The notes below the pieces were generated by a model. It was not told the origin of the DNA. It was given only the letters and a program-made list of their open reading frames with translations, and searched no databases. Positions 6,194-7,555 of a stretch of 7,555 nt of DNA are shown here, one piece after another; the first letter of the stretch is position 1, and each line of letters begins with the position of its first letter. The translations under genes and the position numbers were made by a program. The stretch is from JBKBXU01 sp046313675 (lineage in GTDB: Bacteria; Bacteroidota; Bacteroidia; Cytophagales; Cytophagaceae), in the NCBI GenBank assembly GCA_046313675.1, contig JBKBXU010000238.1:1-7555 (forward strand). Direction: 5' to 3'.

Positions 6194-7132
6194 TTACATG
6201 TCCAATATTCTTATTTTTACATCATGTGGGGCTTTGGTTGTTCCCCCGAAATAAGGATATAAATAGTACTTCATACCATTGCCTGAGCCTCCACGATCCA
6301 TGATACAGGATTTATCATTTACACTAAAGTGATATTTATCACCTTTAATGCGAATAGAATATACATAATCTTTTCCAGGGTCTACATTAGTGATATGCTT
6401 CATATTTCTTTTCCCATTGGCATAGGTATAGGCAAATATTTGAAGTTTATCCTTATACCACCTCCAGCCAAACCTGGCGCTATTAGTATGGTGATGAGAT
6501 CCCAAATCTGAAAACCCATACAACTTATTCATGTCCCCCTGTTTATTAGTAGCAATCGTGTATTTTGCGCTTTCATCAAAAACAGCCTTAAACGTTAAAT
6601 CATTTTTACTTAATAGTTTAATTCCTGAATTAGAACTGTGGCTTCCTGCTCTGATAACATATTGCCTGAAGTTGCTGTAAGCGTCAACCGGAGCGGGATT
6701 TTTTGATGATTCTATCGGGGCGGTAGTCCCTCCCGATTCTGAAGGAACTTCAGTTTCAGGAGACGTATTACCTGATCCGGGATTAGAACTTATTCCGTCA
6801 TTTTCTGATGGTCCGCTCCCACCTGGAGTAGGCATGCCAATGTCATTAGATGGAAATGAACCTCCACCGCCACTTCCGCCTCCACCTCCAGGTGACGGCT
6901 GCGCATGAGGAGTTTCAACAGGTGTTTCAATAGGAACTTCCTCTTGATAGTCATCCTCTTCAGGTATAAGTTCTTCTTCAGAAGGGTCTTCATTGTGATC
7001 ATCATTCTCATTTACCGGAACCTCCTGGGAAGGAGCCGATACAGGAGACGATGGAACCACATCATCCTTTTTCTGACAGGAAAAAACGGTGACACTCAAC
7101 GAAAATAGAAAAGCCAAAGAAAGGTATTTCAT
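6194..7132 (-). CDS. Predicted surface lipoprotein with acidic/Gly-rich linker and C-terminal beta-rich domain
   Basis: The 312-aa reading from ATG 7130-7132 starts MKYLSLAFLFSLSVTVFSCQ, a lipoprotein signal peptide with lipidated Cys19. The frame extends 11 codons further to an ATG at 7163-7165, but that would put a polar stretch before the signal peptide, so the downstream start is preferred. CQKKDD after cleavage resembles the Bacteroidota lipoprotein export signal (consensus near QKDDE), implying transport to the outer face of the outer membrane. Residues about 22-80 are acidic (PSEEELIPEEDD), and 81-150 are Gly/Ser/Pro-rich, including GGGGGSGGGGS (82-92). A folded domain spans about 155-312, with DMNKLYGFSD (200-209), SHHHTNSARFGWRW (212-225), LQIFAYTYANG (230-240) and LYPYFGGTTKAPHD (291-304). 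The alternating pattern suggests a beta-sandwich of lectin or glucanase type; no catalytic residues can be assigned. It has its own terminator and is transcribed alone. Confidence 0.85.
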   Translation of the reverse strand: MKYLSLAFLFSLSVTVFSCQKKDDVVPSSPVSAPSQEVPVNENDDHNEDPSEEELIPEEDDYQEEVPIETPVETPHAQPSPGGGGGSGGGGSFPSNDIGMPTPGGSGPSENDGISSNPGSGNTSPETEVPSESGGTTAPIESSKNPAPVDAYSNFRQYVIRAGSHSSNSGIKLLSKNDLTFKAVFDESAKYTIATNKQGDMNKLYGFSDLGSHHHTNSARFGWRWYKDKLQIFAYTYANGKRNMKHITNVDPGKDYVYSIRIKGDKYHFSVNDKSCIMDRGGSGNGMKYYLYPYFGGTTKAPHDVKIRILDM

Positions 7133-7170
7133 GCTGTTTTTTTTAGTATCAAGAGTTAACAGCATGAAAT
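7126..7170 (-). repeat. 13-bp perfect inverted repeat covering the lipoprotein start codon
   Basis: ATTTCATGCTGTT (7126-7138) is the exact reverse complement of AACAGCATGAAAT (7158-7170), with 19 bases between. In the - strand transcript the downstream arm contains the AUG of the lipoprotein gene (7130-7132) and the upstream arm contains another AUG in the same frame (7163-7165). A folded leader would bury the likely start codon. The element lacks a T-tract on the - strand, so it does not look like a terminator for that strand. It may act on translation or bind a dimeric regulator as an operator. Confidence 0.6.
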
Positions 7171-7223
7171 TTTAAAAAATTCCCTAAAAGAATATCTTTA
7201 ATCTAATTTTAATTATTCGGCAT

Positions 7224-7275
7224 AAAAAACTGGTTCCTAATTATTACATCGATATATAATAATTAGGAACCAGTT
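7224..7275 (-). terminator. Rho-independent terminator with 19-bp perfect stem
   Basis: AACTGGTTCCTAATTATTA (7228-7246) is the exact reverse complement of 7257-7275, with a 10-base loop, CATCGATATA. On the - strand the stem is followed by T's (complement of the six A's at 7224-7229). It lies 15 bases past the stop at 7291 and should end the transcript of the right-hand partial gene before the lipoprotein gene. The stem is unusually long and perfect for a terminator. Confidence 0.85.
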
Positions 7276-7290
7276 AATTTATATAATTGC

Positions 7291-7554
7291 TTATTTCTTT
7301 AGATTCAACTCCCCATTTCCGATCTTAACACCGTCAGCATAAAATTCTATTTTATAATCACCAGGCTTATAACGACTTCCTTTGTTATATACAAAAGTAA
7401 TTGTCTGCTTGGTATTATTAAAGTTAATGGTTTGCACATCAGTATAGGCCAGTTTCTTGCCATCCACAATAATAGATTTATCTCCATTATATAAGGTGAC
7501 CCCACCCGGCTCTATTACCCTCAGATAAATTTCCTTTTTACCATGTGAGGTTAT
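7291..7554 (-). CDS. C-terminal end of an unrecognised protein with a beta-rich domain (partial)
   Basis: The - strand frame is open from the window edge to a TAA at 7291-7293 and gives 87 residues. It includes KKEIYLRVIEPGG, VDGKKLAYTDVQTINF, ITFVYNKGSRYKPGDYKIEFYADG and the end GELNLKK. The alternating pattern of hydrophobic and polar residues, with Gly and Asn turns, indicates a small beta-sandwich. The motif YKPGDYKIEFYADGVKIG looks like the last strands of an immunoglobulin-like or carbohydrate-binding fold, as often found at the end of larger exported Bacteroidota proteins. I cannot name the family, and the N-terminus that would show a signal peptide or main domain is outside the window. 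A strong terminator separates it from the lipoprotein gene downstream. Confidence 0.75.
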   Translation of the reverse strand: MTSHGKKEIYLRVIEPGGVTLYNGDKSIIVDGKKLAYTDVQTINFNNTKQTITFVYNKGSRYKPGDYKIEFYADGVKIGNGELNLKK

Positions 7555-7555
7555 A

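Noticed and set aside
6790..7108. Overlapping small frames within the lipoprotein gene on both strands (73 and 67 aa)
   Set aside because: They come from the low-complexity Glu/Asp/Gly-rich region read in other frames and have no plausible start context.
7133..7165. Upstream ATG at 7163-7165 as the lipoprotein start
   Set aside because: It would add a polar 11-residue stretch (MLLTLDTKKNS) before a normal signal peptide. The downstream Met gives a standard-length signal peptide, although the upstream ATG remains of interest for the hairpin.

Overview
The window looks like chromosomal DNA from a low-G+C member of the Bacteroidota (a Cytophaga, Flavobacterium or Sphingobacterium type). Four things point there: several gene starts have a TAnnTTTG element, the -7 box of the primary sigma factor in this phylum; starts lack strong Shine-Dalgarno sequences; one lipoprotein has a CQKKDD sequence after its signal peptide that resembles the Bacteroidota surface-export signal; and the protein families fit. 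This is an inference from the sequence alone. No rRNA, tRNA, CRISPR array, transposase or integrase is visible.

Layout. (1) 1-147: C-terminal end of an unrecognised + strand gene, facing a 75-aa hypothetical gene (228-455, -) across a symmetric hairpin terminator. (2) 456-792: non-coding, AT-rich, with candidate promoters for the 75-aa gene. (3) 793-1902 (-): a short DEAD-box RNA helicase with its own promoter. (4) 1958-3808 (-): a soluble histidine kinase with three PAS-like segments and no adjacent response regulator. (5) 3953-4558 (+): a SUKH (SMI1/KNR4) protein divergent from the kinase, with a -7 box so close to the ATG that its mRNA may be leaderless. (6) 4561-5544 (-): an aldo/keto reductase converging on the SUKH gene with 2 bp between stops, preceded by an 88-aa coiled-coil protein (5590-5856, -) that may share its transcript. 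(7) 5857-6193: non-coding by standard calling, but with a small interrupted frame for a Gly/Cys-rich membrane peptide, then a terminator. (8) 6194-7132 (-): a probable surface lipoprotein with an acidic, Gly-rich linker and a C-terminal globular domain; its start codon lies in a 13-bp perfect inverted repeat. (9) 7291-7554 (-): C-terminal end of another gene, closed by a 19-bp perfect-stem terminator.

The genes look like independent units (RNA metabolism, sensing, redox, cell surface) and not one pathway. I see no convincing new multi-gene system. The observations most worth following are the inverted repeat over the lipoprotein start, the interrupted membrane-peptide frame, the surface lipoprotein itself, and the possibly leaderless SUKH gene.
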